Source of the DNA: Larix sibirica
Lineage: Eukaryota > Streptophyta > Pinopsida > Pinales > Pinaceae
Assembly (NCBI GenBank): GCA_004151065.3
Contig: NWUY0303885226.1
Location: forward strand, 1-10,546
Length of the DNA stretch: 10,546 bases
Direction of reading: 5' to 3'
Positions within the stretch are counted from its first letter, which is position 1, and each line of letters opens with the position of its first letter. The notes under the pieces were generated by a model. It was not told the DNA's origin. It made no database searches and saw only the letters and a program-made list of their open reading frames with translations. This document shows positions 1-7,143 of this stretch, one piece after another. Position numbers and translations under genes: made by a program.

Positions 1-60
1 CGTTACGTTATGTTACAACATCTCCCCCATACTCAGTTGTAGAGCACCTCGCTCCTCTCG
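1..60. other. Window edge, no recognisable feature
   Basis: This short stretch is less AT-rich than what follows. It contains a small inverted repeat, GCACC at 44-48 and GGTGC at 60-64, which could form a 5-bp stem. No reading frame, tRNA fold or repeat family is recognised. Confidence 0.4.
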
Positions 61-146
61 GTGCAATTAGAAATACATTAATTTAAAATACGATGCAATT
101 AGAAATACATTAATTTGGGGTATTAGAAATACATTAATTTGGGGTA
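61..146. repeat. Three near-identical short AT-rich repeats
   Basis: The core TTAGAAATACATTAATTT occurs three times, in segments beginning near 61, 94 and 122. Copies 1 and 2 also share a preceding TGCAA, and copies 2 and 3 share the following GGGGTA. The near-perfect identity suggests recent local slippage or duplication. There is no sign of function. Confidence 0.85.
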
Positions 147-748
147 GATAAAAATATAGAAGTTTATTTGACTATCTTGGACATATTACTATAAGTGTTT
201 AAATTTTGTTTATCTTAAATTTGTCTTTGAGAAACAAAGGTTGAATTCACTCATTTATACCATACTCGGATATGATGTTAACAATTAATTTAAATCATGG
301 TTTATTATCTACCGATTAATTTAATCGTCAACTTGAGGAAAACGCAGCTAATGGTTAACAATAGGAGACATTCATTTACTCTTAGGATTCCTAGGTGGTC
401 TAGGAAGTTAACCATAACGTCAATTTTCTTTTCTATGTTATATATTGAATGTATTTACTTTCCTAGAATTGGCTACCTTCCGATATTACTATTATGTCTA
501 GGTGTGCAAGTCCTCAATGTTTTATTTCCAAATAACCTTCATATATTAATATCAAAATCGGATTGTTCGATTCTTGTAAGGTTTCCATTCTAAGGATAAT
601 CCATATGAGCGTCTCTAGTATGACAAGGTAACCTAATATATCCAACCCTTATTCAGTGATCCCTTATATAGCACGAAAATCTTATAATGATTCTATCCTT
701 GGAATTTGATGAATTCTCGTATTAAAATTTATATCTACTATGAATTAA

Positions 749-776
749 TGCATTAATGTGTGTGCATTAATGTGTG
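749..776. repeat. 14-bp tandem duplication
   Basis: The unit TGCATTAATGTGTG is present twice in perfect tandem (749-762 and 763-776). It is a simple slippage-type repeat in AT-rich DNA. Confidence 0.85.
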
Positions 777-1342
777 TGAGAGATTTCATTTTACACATAT
801 TATTGTTTTTCCATTCTCACCATTGTTACTGGTTGGAAGATTTATAACTATTTAATAATTTTACCCTTAATACATTGAATCATTGAAAGCATTCCAACTA
901 CTACTTAAAACTTTCTTATAAAATACATACAAATACCCATGGTTGTTATATATCAAACAAGTTAACTTAAGACATCACATTGGGTGAGCACTTTGTTTAG
1001 TCCTTGATTCCCTACGTATGATTATTTACCCTTTGATTACACTAGATACAACTATTGGAATCTCTTGATTGCTTTTGTACTAATTAAAATATATGTACAA
1101 TTTGACTTGCTAATGAGTAAATTAATAAAATTGAATTAAATTATGTTATTAGTTGCTGTTTGGCAGGGACTATAGAAATTGTTAAGTGAAAATCAAATTA
1201 GGATTGTACTGTTTTTAAGACATTTTAACCAAAAGTTTAGTTATCCATTTCTGTTCTAGCCAATGAACAATTTAAAGCCTTATTTGACCTCTTTTCGAGA
1301 CTACCGTGTTATTGCTTACACTCGTTCTACTGTTTGCCAGTT

Positions 1343-1407
1343 GTTAGAGATATCCATGATGCTATTGCTTACACTCTGTTCCCTCTCACATCATGGATAT
1401 CCCTAAC
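1343..1407. repeat. 19-nt inverted repeat able to form a hairpin
   Basis: The left arm GTTAGAGATATCCATGATG (1343-1361) and the right arm CATCATGGATATCCCTAAC (1389-1407) are complementary at 18 of 19 positions, with a 27-nt loop at 1362-1388. The segment ATTGCTTACACTC occurs just before the left arm (about 1312) and again in the loop (about 1364), so part of the region was also duplicated directly. It could be the remains of a small foldback element or a duplicated inverted segment. No target-site duplication was found to prove a transposon. Confidence 0.75.
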
Positions 1408-1775
1408 TTGCATTCTGCAATGACACTGTGTATTTGGTTATCGCAATGAAGATATCTGATTCAAGACTGGAAGGGATATCTCACCCTGCGTATCTCAAAC
1501 CCATTGGCGTCATTGAAGCTTTCCAAAACTCGACTGATTCTTTTGTATATTACCATTTGTTGTTAAACTTGTTATTCCACCATCCATTACGTCCTTTCGA
1601 TTGACAACCATCATCCATTTTGGAAGCTTAATGTGTGCACTATTTAACTTCTCCATATATCTCTAAAATAGTAAACTGTTACACGTGGCTATAGTTGGGC
1701 AATTTTAGAGGTTCAATTCTAGTTTAGTGTATGGAAATGGTAGTGTTAATGAGATCTGAAGGCATGTTTTTTTGC

Positions 1776-1817
1776 CTTTTGATACTTGTTTTTGCTTCTT
1801 TTGATACTTGTTTTTGC
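1776..1817. repeat. 22-bp tandem repeat, about two copies
   Basis: CTTTTGATACTTGTTTTTGC occurs at 1776-1795 and again at 1798-1817, giving a period of 22. The copies are identical. This is simple tandem duplication in T-rich DNA. Confidence 0.85.
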
Positions 1818-1941
1818 AAACATAAGCTACAACCAAGCTTCAAAACATCAAGTACATTATTGGGGTTATGAATTTGAGGTCTTTTGTTCCACTTTTGCGT
1901 AAAGCTACAATGCTATAAAAGAACAAAACATTACTATTTAA

Positions 1942-1952
1942 TTCAATATGTT
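1942..1952. repeat. Target-site duplication, left copy (minus-strand LINE)
   Basis: TTCAATATGTT at 1942-1952 is repeated at 2720-2730. The two copies bracket a segment that ends in a poly(A) run in the correct orientation for a minus-strand LINE. The last two T residues of this copy could equally belong to the poly(A) tail, so the secure duplication is 9 bp and the maximum is 11 bp. The base just left of the pair differs (A at 1941, C at 2719). Confidence 0.75.
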
Positions 1953-1962
1953 TTTTTTTTTT
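1951..1962 (-). other. Poly(A) tail of the minus-strand LINE
   Basis: A T12 run on the plus strand is the poly(A) tail of the minus-strand LINE RNA copy. It directly abuts the target-site duplication, as expected for the 3' end of a retrotransposed copy. Confidence 0.8.
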
Positions 1963-2207
1963 CACAGAAGTAAAAAACTTCTTGCTATTCAAAGGATGAA
2001 TCAAAGAAGTTACAATGTTGCCATGATATGCGATAGTGATCAGTTATACAGTCAATACATATATAAAGGACCTGTCAAGTTTCCGAGACAATAGGCAGAC
2101 TGCCCATTAAACTATTAAAACAAAATGCTGATGGAAAATACTGAAACAAGTAACTCTGAAAAAAAAAAAAAAACAGCAAAACCAATCCAGCCACCAAAAA
2201 ATTGGTG
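1963..2207 (-). other. 3' UTR of the minus-strand LINE
   Basis: This is the stretch between the ORF2 stop (TAA read at 2210-2208) and the poly(A) tail. On the minus strand it contains an internal T15 tract (A15 at 2159-2173 on the plus strand) and no open frame. The internal tract has the wrong orientation to be a second poly(A) tail of this element. It may be a slippage expansion or part of the family's 3' UTR. Confidence 0.7.
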
Positions 2208-2719
2208 TTAGTAAAGCCTCATCGGAATGTCTTCAATGAGAGTACCATCCTGGTAACCTCCAAAGTGTGCCCAGCCATCCTCCAAAGTTAAACCCACTTT
2301 GGAAAGTGAATCCGCTTTCTCATTATAATTTCTAGTGATATGAGCAAAGTGGACAACCTCAAAACTGTCTATCAGCTTCCTAATGTGCTTTTGCCAATGA
2401 GCCAGTTTATTATCGCAGAAGAATCCCCAGTAAGTTGAATAGAAGGAAACTCTTTACTCTTGACAATCACCAATGCTCCCCAACAGGCTAGAATGCTAGA
2501 AGTTTTGCACGAGTATTTGTGCCAACTCCGCACTCCAAACTCAACTCAAAATGCTGCTCCAAATTTGTCATTATAAAAACTCCAGCACGACCAGAACCGC
2601 CTTGTTCAACTCCATCAAAATAGACCACCAGTAAAAAAAAGTCTGGAAAGAAGGGATCCGGGGAGAAACCTTCTTAGACTTGGTTTGACCCAAAGAAGCG
2701 CCATTAGTGAAACTAAACC
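2208..2719 (-). pseudogene. LINE ORF2 C-terminus with RNase H domain (broken)
   Basis: RNase H cleaves the RNA strand of RNA:DNA hybrids; in plant L1 elements the domain lies at the ORF2 C-terminus. Read on the minus strand, the segment shows VVYFDG (first catalytic Asp, 2614-2616), TNTRAKLLAF (where the family has Glu in TRAELLAL; here the codon is Lys, 2503-2505), LTGDSSAI (Asp, 2423-2425) and ITRNYNEKADSLSK (Asp, 2310-2312), and ends at a natural-looking TAA (2210-2208). A stop at 2490-2488 falls where the family has Trp, and at least three frame changes are needed, one in the T8 run before VVYFDG. Upstream, a frame reading GQTKSKKVSP is the linker before RNase H. The copy is inactive through truncation, frameshifts and the Glu-to-Lys change. 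Confidence 0.87.
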
Positions 2720-2730
2720 TTCAATATGTT
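2720..2730. repeat. Target-site duplication, right copy
   Basis: TTCAATATGTT here matches 1942-1952. The sequence after it, AATTGGGTTTAGTGG, resembles the sequence after the same motif at 4154-4164, which supports this being the continuation of the original target site. Confidence 0.75.
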
Positions 2731-2742
2731 AATTGGGTTTAG

Positions 2743-3126
2743 TGGCGGGATATTAATCCAATTGTTTTCCATGTAGTATATAGCGCTGACGAGTTTCAGA
2801 AATATGATTATGGGCTGCTGGAGAGTACAATTTCATCAATTCTCCAGTATACGAGCTGTCCAAACTCCAAAGTCCCCACCCAAAACCTGCTGCTCGCCTA
2901 TGGATCTATGGATGCTTTGGAAAACATATTGGATGTGGAGAGACTGAAGTTGGTGTTGAATCCAGGCTACCAAACTCTGTTCAAGCCCCTCTATGTCCAT
3001 TTGGATTTCATCTTTGCTTACAACTTGAAGGAGCAGGGTGTCATGGATTTCTTCCAGAACAGAGTAGAAAAAAAGATAAAACCAGATTCTTCCATGGCAG
3101 GAATCACAGGTCGCCCCCTGTTTTAA
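2743..3126 (+). pseudogene. C-terminal fragment of a plant acid lipase (gastric/lysosomal lipase family)
   Basis: This frame is open from the TAG at 2740-2742 to the TAA at 3124-3126. It reads like the end of plant triacylglycerol lipase 2 / MPL1-type proteins, which are alpha/beta-hydrolases that release fatty acids from acylglycerols. EFQKYDYG matches the family's K(F/Y)DYG segment. LLLAYGSMDALENILDVERL matches the LSYGGxDALxDVxDVxxL block carrying the catalytic Asp (2911-2913). YVHLDFIFAYNLKEQGVMDF matches GHxDFxxxxxAKxxVYxxMxxFF with the catalytic His (2998-3000). Asp and His are 29 residues apart, as in human gastric lipase (Asp324, His353). The nucleophile GHSxG segment and the N-terminal two thirds are not seen in the window. 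The LINE insertion lies 13 bp upstream. It may be a last exon (TTTAG before 2743 could be an acceptor) or, more likely, a gene relic. Family assignment is from memory of motifs. Confidence 0.62.
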
Positions 3127-4056
3127 AAATCTATTTAAAAATTATCTTTGTTGATATCATATGCAATATATAATATCTTGTTGCATATGGTAGTATTTAC
3201 AGTTTTTATGGCTTGTAAATGCTGGTGATTGCCCATCGCTATACTATGCTTAGGTGTTTGGCTTTGAATTGATTCCCTTGTGTCTTTGGTTTCAAATTGG
3301 TTTCCTTCCCATTATCAAAAGGTCTTTGGCTTTCCTGAATTTGTTTCAAAGGGTGTACAGCTTTCTTGAATGTTTTTCCCCTCAGTTTGCTTTAAAAACT
3401 GTTTGGCTTCCCTGAATTTGGTTGAAGGGTGTTTGGCTTCCTTGAATTCAAAGCAAAGAAAATTGTTTTTTCTAAGGACTTGAGATATATTAAATGGATA
3501 CTTTATTATCTCAATATTTTACAATTATAAGTTCAATTATAAGTTCTGCTAATTATATGTTCTGTCAATTTTATAAATTTATATTCCAATTATAAATTCT
3601 GTTAATTATAAGTTTTGTTAATTTTATAAATTTCATTAGATTGTCATGCAGCTACAGTCACACACACTCCTTGATGGCATAGGTGGCCAGGCCTGGCCGT
3701 CCCGGATTGACTGTTAATCGTTGAGCAAACAAAATTTAGAAAACAGTTAGAAGAAGTGCGATAAATCCACTACTTTACTGTTTGCTCTCCACATTAATTT
3801 TTATAAATTAAAGTTAAATTAATTTTTATAAATTTAATTTGCTTTTATAAATTTAAACCTATACTATTTTTAAAAATTTAAACCTCTAATATTTAAGAAA
3901 GTAACATCATTCTATAAAATTATGTGGTTACATGCTTACTTGTATAAAACTATCAGCGTGGAAAATGGTTCATTAATGGTTTTGGGGTATTATTGTATGT
4001 GATGATCTATAGTTTAAGGCTAATGGGACCTTAATCATATGGATACGTCCACTAGG
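3127..4056. other. AT-rich intergenic DNA with diverged local repeats
   Basis: No gene is supported. From about 3250 to 3450 a motif like TTTGGCTTCCCTGAATTTG recurs in several diverged copies. From 3510 to 3640 two units containing AATTATAAGTTCTGTTAATTTTATAAATTT-like sequence repeat, and TTTTATAAATTTAA recurs at 3796-3890. CATATGCAA (3158-3166) and TTGCATATG (3181-3189) form a 9-bp inverted repeat. GAGCAAACA (3723-3731) and TGTTTGCTC (3779-3787) form another. A short GC-rich island around 3680-3710 stands out against the AT-rich background. Confidence 0.6.
3685..3698. repeat. Perfect 14-bp GC-rich palindrome
   Basis: GGCCAGGCCTGGCC is its own reverse complement and sits in a small GC-rich patch within very AT-rich DNA. 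It matches no binding site I can name. It could be chance or the remnant of another element. Confidence 0.6.
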
Positions 4057-4158
4057 AACTAGAGATTGACTTGATATCTAAATATCAAAACAACATTATT
4101 TAATTCAACTAGAGATTGACTTGATATCTAAATATCAAAACAACATTATTTAATTCAA
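4057..4158. repeat. Perfect 50-bp tandem duplication
   Basis: The segment 4057-4106, beginning AACTAGAGATTGACTTGATA and ending TTTAATTC, is repeated without mismatch at 4107-4156, with two more matching bases. Perfect identity in otherwise diverged AT-rich DNA suggests a recent duplication or strong local slippage. The end of each unit contains CAAAACAACATTATTTAATTC, part of the sequence that resembles the LINE target site. Confidence 0.92.
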
Positions 4159-4183
4159 TATGTTAAGTGGTTTTAGTGGTGAT
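4136..4183 (+). repeat. Paralogue of the minus-strand LINE's empty target site
   Basis: Joining the LINE flanks (1924-1950 to 2729-2749, one target-site copy removed) gives a 48-bp sequence that aligns without gaps to 4136-4183 at about 40 of 48 positions. The match includes an unbroken 19-base block ATTTAATTCAATATGTTAA that spans the insertion point, and a second block TTTAGTGG beyond it. This indicates that the insertion target and this segment share ancestry, and it independently supports the insertion boundaries. Confidence 0.7.
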
Positions 4184-4385
4184 GTTAAGGTGATTTTTTT
4201 ATATAGTTAATGTCGGATTATAAAGTATAGATGATAAAGTGAAATGAAGAAATAAATTAAGAATTATAAAAGATAAAAAGAACTTTAGCGTTCTACTTTT
4301 ACCCACCTCGAAAGTTACACAACCACACAAAAGAATACAACAATAGAATATAACAATAAAACTAAGGCATTGAATCAACCCTAAA
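4184..4385. other. AT-rich spacer without recognisable feature
   Basis: No open frame of note, RNA gene or transposon end is seen. The stretch is A-rich on the plus strand in its second half. Confidence 0.5.
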
Positions 4386-4537
4386 TTTTTTCATGATCTT
4401 GGCAAAAGGCTAGGTTAGTGAAATAAACGCTTCTCTTCTAACTAAATCTAATAAAAACACAATTACAATCATAATTACATCCACTAACTATGTTAATATT
4501 TTATGTTGTTGCACGTGTTGTTGCCATGGATGAGTTG
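4386..4537 (+). repeat. Diverged direct repeat, copy 1
   Basis: This segment, containing CATGATCTTGGCAA, CTTCTCTT, ATAAAAACACAATTACAA, ACTAAC and ATGTTGTTGC in order, matches 4751-4881 in the same order and orientation with substitutions and small indels. Copy 1 carries a short extra segment near its end. The pair is about 365 bp apart. Confidence 0.75.
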
Positions 4538-4613
4538 CAGGTTAAGATCCACATTATGTGGAAATGTTGTCGCCATGGGTGAGTTGCACGTTAAGATCCT
4601 CTTTATGTGGAAA
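4516..4613 (+). repeat. 49-bp tandem repeat, two copies
   Basis: TGTTGTTGCCATGGATGAGT at 4516 and TGTTGTCGCCATGGGTGAGT at 4565 begin two adjacent 49-bp units (4516-4564, 4565-4613) that differ at a handful of positions and both end in TTATGTGGAAA-like sequence. A third partial version of the start of the unit lies near 4862-4881. Confidence 0.85.
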
Positions 4614-4659
4614 CAAAAAAGAGCATAATGCAACTTGGTTATTCTATCTATTGCTCAAG

Positions 4660-4743
4660 CCTTTGCTGAGGGGATTTGAGGCTATTTCTTTCTGAGGCAT
4701 ATGCCTTTACACAGAGGAGTTGAGGCTATTTCTGAGGCACATG
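4660..4743 (+). repeat. Short duplicated segment (GAGGCTATTTCT...GAGGCA)
   Basis: GAGG...TTTGAGGCTATTTCTTTCTGAGGCATATG (about 4670-4702) is followed by GAGGAGTTGAGGCTATTTCTGAGGCACATG (about 4715-4744). The second copy lacks one TTCT. It is another local duplication in the same repeat-rich block. Confidence 0.7.
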
Positions 4744-4750
4744 TGAACAC

Positions 4751-4881
4751 TTCTTTTATGATCTTGGCAATGCTAGTAAAATAAAATCTTCTCTTTTAAT
4801 TAAATTAATAAAAACACAATTACAACCATATTTACATATACTAACAATGGTAATATTTAATGTTGTTGCCACGGGTGAATT
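4751..4881 (+). repeat. Diverged direct repeat, copy 2
   Basis: This matches 4386-4537 in order and orientation, including TATGATCTTGGCAA, ATAAAAACACAATTACAA and ATGTTGTTGCC. The pair is too short, too diverged and lacks TG...CA ends flanked by a duplication, so it is not a convincing pair of LTRs. Confidence 0.72.
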
Positions 4882-4918
4882 GATATTTTCTTATAACTTT
4901 TACCATTTAAACCCATAA

Positions 4919-5071
4919 GCATTAAATCATACCAATTCGGTTCTTATTCTAAAGTTATATTCGGCACTAAATCATACCAATTCGATTCTTATTCTAAAGT
5001 TATATTCACATTATCATGCACTAAATCATACCAATTCGATTCTTATTATAAAGTTATATTCACATTATCAT
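4919..5071 (+). repeat. Three-copy tandem array (45/54/54 bp)
   Basis: Units start at 4919, 4964 and 5018, each with GCA(T/C)TAAATCATACCAATTC followed by a TTCTTATTCTAAAGTTATATTC-like half. Copies 2 and 3 are 54 bp and nearly identical; copy 1 is 45 bp and lacks the terminal ACATTATCA segment. The array ends about 180 bp before the probable 5' UTR of the plus-strand LINE. It could be ordinary minisatellite DNA or upstream monomers that belong to the LINE. Confidence 0.9.
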
Positions 5072-5252
5072 AGCAAGGAGTCCCTTGTGTTATTATAAGA
5101 ATAATTACCTGAGCAAGAGTCCAAGCGAGGGGAGTCTGGTTTGGTAGCAAGAGTAGCAATGGAGTTTGCACCAGTGGAAAATGGTGAGAAGATGCCGCAG
5201 TCTCTATGTCTAGTCTGAAACTTGTCATGGCATTTGGAGGTTACATGTAACA
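5072..5252. other. Unassigned transition region upstream of the LINE
   Basis: Base composition shifts here from AT-rich to more balanced. On the minus strand two overlapping frames are open. One contains FSPFSTGANSIATLATKPDS and is followed, in transcription direction, by CAG/GTAATT, a good donor-site match at 5110-5109. On the plus strand a frame reads VAMEFAPVENGEKMP. I recognise neither. The stretch may be the extreme 5' end of the LINE, a gene-exon relic, or neither. A palindrome TTACATGTAA lies at 5243-5252. Confidence 0.35.
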
Positions 5253-5522
5253 CCGGGGTTTTTGTCTGATGCATTTGATGCGTTGTCTGTTATGGGCATT
5301 TGTTTGTGGGCTTTTTTTGTCTGTAGCGTTGGTGCTTATTGTCTAGTTGGGATTGGGCTGTATGGGGATTTAAGGGTCCTCTCTTTTTTGGAACATGCAC
5401 AGGTTTTTTACTGTGGCGGGTCCTGTTGGGTTTTTGGGTCTCCCATCTGATTCATCTTGTGCATTGTTTTTATAGTTTATTAGTTTTATTAGGCTACTGG
5501 ACCCACTGTGGGGCCCCTGACT
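5253..5522 (+). promoter_or_regulatory. Probable LINE 5' UTR / internal promoter region
   Basis: This is the non-coding leader between the probable element start and the first ATG of ORF1. It is G+T-rich on the plus strand (runs such as GTTTGTGGGCTTTTTTTGTC) and has no long coding frame. LINEs carry an internal promoter in this position. No specific promoter element could be identified by eye. Confidence 0.5.
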
Positions 5523-7084
5523 ATGGCAGGCATTGATGGGGGCAGTAAAACTGTCATGAATACTTCTTCTATTATTACCGACTCTGACCTGGCCTCTAGG
5601 GACCCTCTTTTGTGCGGGGTTACTCTTGAGGAGGAGGATGTGGATGTTGATGATGGTTATGACAGGGATACCTACAAACCCATCACACTCTTGAGGAGGG
5701 GTGGTGGTCATTCATGTAGTGGTGGTGAAAAGGCCCAGCATAATCGGAACTTGAAGGCCATTAAGTGCAGAGGAGACGGCATTGAGATGGTTTTAGGGAA
5801 AGATGTTCAGATTGGGAGGGTTTTGAGTCTTTCTTCTCGGGCATTGGTGGGAAAGCTCTACTATACTACTATTAGTCGGTCAGCTCTAGTTACTTGGGTG
5901 AATTGCAACTGGAAGCCCTTAGTAAACTATTCTTCGAGGGTCCATATGCTTGTGAACAACTAGGTTGTCTTTCATTTCTTGGATGAGGCACATATCAACT
6001 TGATTATGGATCATCTCTAGGTCATTGATAGGGGTTCTCTTTGTTTGAAAATATGGCATCTTGATTTTGATCTGGTGACGGAGACTCTACTGGTGAATCA
6101 TTATTGAGTTATACTAAAAGGCTTCCCACTGGTGCTCTGGTCTAGGGAGGTCTTTATCAAACTATCGAATAGGATTGGTAAGTTTGTCTTTTTCGATGAT
6201 AAGTCCCTCTACCATGTTGACAAGTGTTGTGCTTGGATCCTTGTGGAGATGGATGCTTCCATGGGTTTACCAGAAGATATTACGATCCGATGGGGGGAAA
6301 AGGCCTTTCGTCAAGAGCTCGATTGTTGGCGTACACCCTTTAGATGTTTTACTAGTGGGAAGACAGGACATCTTCGGCGGGACTGTGGGTCGGCAGTGAG
6401 GCATGTTGAATCTGTGGCTGGGGACAGTATTCATCATATTGGCCGGATATTGCACAAAACCCCTCGGGTGAACACTCGCTTTCTGCTGCTCCACAGACTG
6501 GGGTTTTTTTGCAAGATATGGCGCCCACGGTGGTTTAAAAGCTGGCTTCCTTCACGAGTAAGTTTAAAACTGTCTTTCCAGATTATTTTAATTCTTTATC
6601 ATTGGAGGAAATCATTGTATTGGAGGCATGGGGGTCAAAACATCTGGTTTCTAGCTCTCTAGTTTTGCTTGGGGTATCGAATGTATTGTGTGATTTGCAA
6701 CCAGTGGGTGAGATATTGGAGGCTCCTATTACTAATAGCCCTATCACTTTGGGCTAAAATGCCCTTGTAACGGATTCACAAATGGTTAGGGATGAATTAT
6801 TTACTTTGCAGAATGTGACTTCCTGCTTGAGCCTGGGTGTTGCTGGGGGAAATGTTATGGGTGTGGAGGAAGGCATGTTTTCAAACCCTATAACTATTTT
6901 TAGTAAGGACTCTGTATTGGTGGATCCCTTTTATCCGGCTCTACCTAATGCTACTATCTGGAAGAAAGAGGGGGGTAGGCGCAAAAAGGCATTGGCTCGG
7001 ACCTCTCGGGATGGATCTGTGGATGTTCTCTTTTCTGCGGAAGGATCGCCTTCCCAGACGCTTACTTTTGGGGAAAGTCAGTGA
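5523..7084 (+). pseudogene. LINE ORF1, DUF4283 plus CCHC nucleic-acid-binding protein (broken)
   Basis: ORF1 proteins of plant LINEs bind element RNA in the ribonucleoprotein particle. I chose the ATG at 5523 because it opens the coding-like frame, and GTG at 5508 is not a likely eukaryotic start. About 110 acidic residues (LEEEDVDVDD) precede the DUF4283 domain, which starts at ALVGKLYYTTISRSALVTW (5850) and continues through LKIWHLDFD, VILKGFPLVLWSREVF and AWILVEMD. A zinc knuckle follows at 6345-6386, RCFTSGKTGHLRRDC, whose second ligand is Ser (AGT, 6354-6356) instead of Cys. Stops at 5961, 6018 and 6105 are in one frame and fall at DUF4283 Trp positions. A frameshift near 6400-6466 moves the reading to a second frame, with TAAs at 6536 and 6755, that ends at TGA 7082-7084. 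About 520 codons in all, a normal ORF1 size. Confidence 0.9.
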
Positions 7085-7143
7085 TTGACCTCCTCGGTGT
7101 TTAGATCCCTTAGAGCAGAGAGGGTTACATTAGAGGTTACTCC
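7085..7143 (+). other. ORF1-ORF2 spacer of the LINE
   Basis: The 59 bp between the ORF1 stop and the ORF2 ATG contain no other ATG. Plant LINE ORF2 is usually translated from the same bicistronic RNA, but the mechanism cannot be read from this spacer. Confidence 0.6.

Larger units (their letters stand above)
147..1941. other. AT-rich intergenic DNA without a supported gene
   Basis: I find no convincing coding segment on either strand. A 98-codon open frame at 297-593 is rich in Ile, Leu, Phe and Tyr, as AT-rich non-coding DNA often is, and matches no family I recognise. Local structures inside the stretch are listed separately: a 14-bp tandem duplication, a 19-nt hairpin and a 22-bp tandem repeat. 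The last part (1924-1950) is the left flank of the LINE insertion that follows. Confidence 0.6.
1951..2719 (-). mobile_element. 5'-truncated LINE (plant L1 type), minus strand
   Basis: This roughly 770-bp insertion holds the 3' end of a plant L1-type LINE read on the minus strand: the ORF2 C-terminus with an RNase H domain (2719 down to 2208), about 245 bp of 3' UTR, and a terminal poly(A) seen as T12 at 1951-1962. It is flanked by a TTCAATATGTT duplication. 5' truncation, a poly(A) end and a short duplication are the established hallmarks of target-primed reverse transcription. The copy belongs to a lineage related to, but distinct from, the long plus-strand LINE at 5253-10546: where both can be read, the N-terminal RNase H segment shares only scattered residues around FD, G and EQ. 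Confidence 0.88.

Noticed and set aside
297-593. 98-codon plus-strand open frame
   Set aside because: Composition is that of AT-rich non-coding DNA (many Ile, Leu, Phe, Tyr), with no motif or family resemblance.
2159-2173. A15 run as the poly(A) tail of a plus-strand retrotransposon
   Set aside because: No plus-strand element ends here. The run lies inside the 3' UTR of the minus-strand LINE, whose own tail is the T-run at 1951-1962.
4386-4881. LTR retrotransposon with short LTRs
   Set aside because: The direct repeats are only 130-150 bp and diverged, have no TG/CA ends or flanking duplication, and enclose no primer-binding site or coding remnant.
4919-5071. CRISPR array
   Set aside because: The units are contiguous without unique spacers, copy 1 is shortened, and the context is a plant genome.
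5370-5711. 113-codon minus-strand open frame
   Set aside because: It is the antisense shadow of the LINE leader and the ORF1 start, with no family resemblance.
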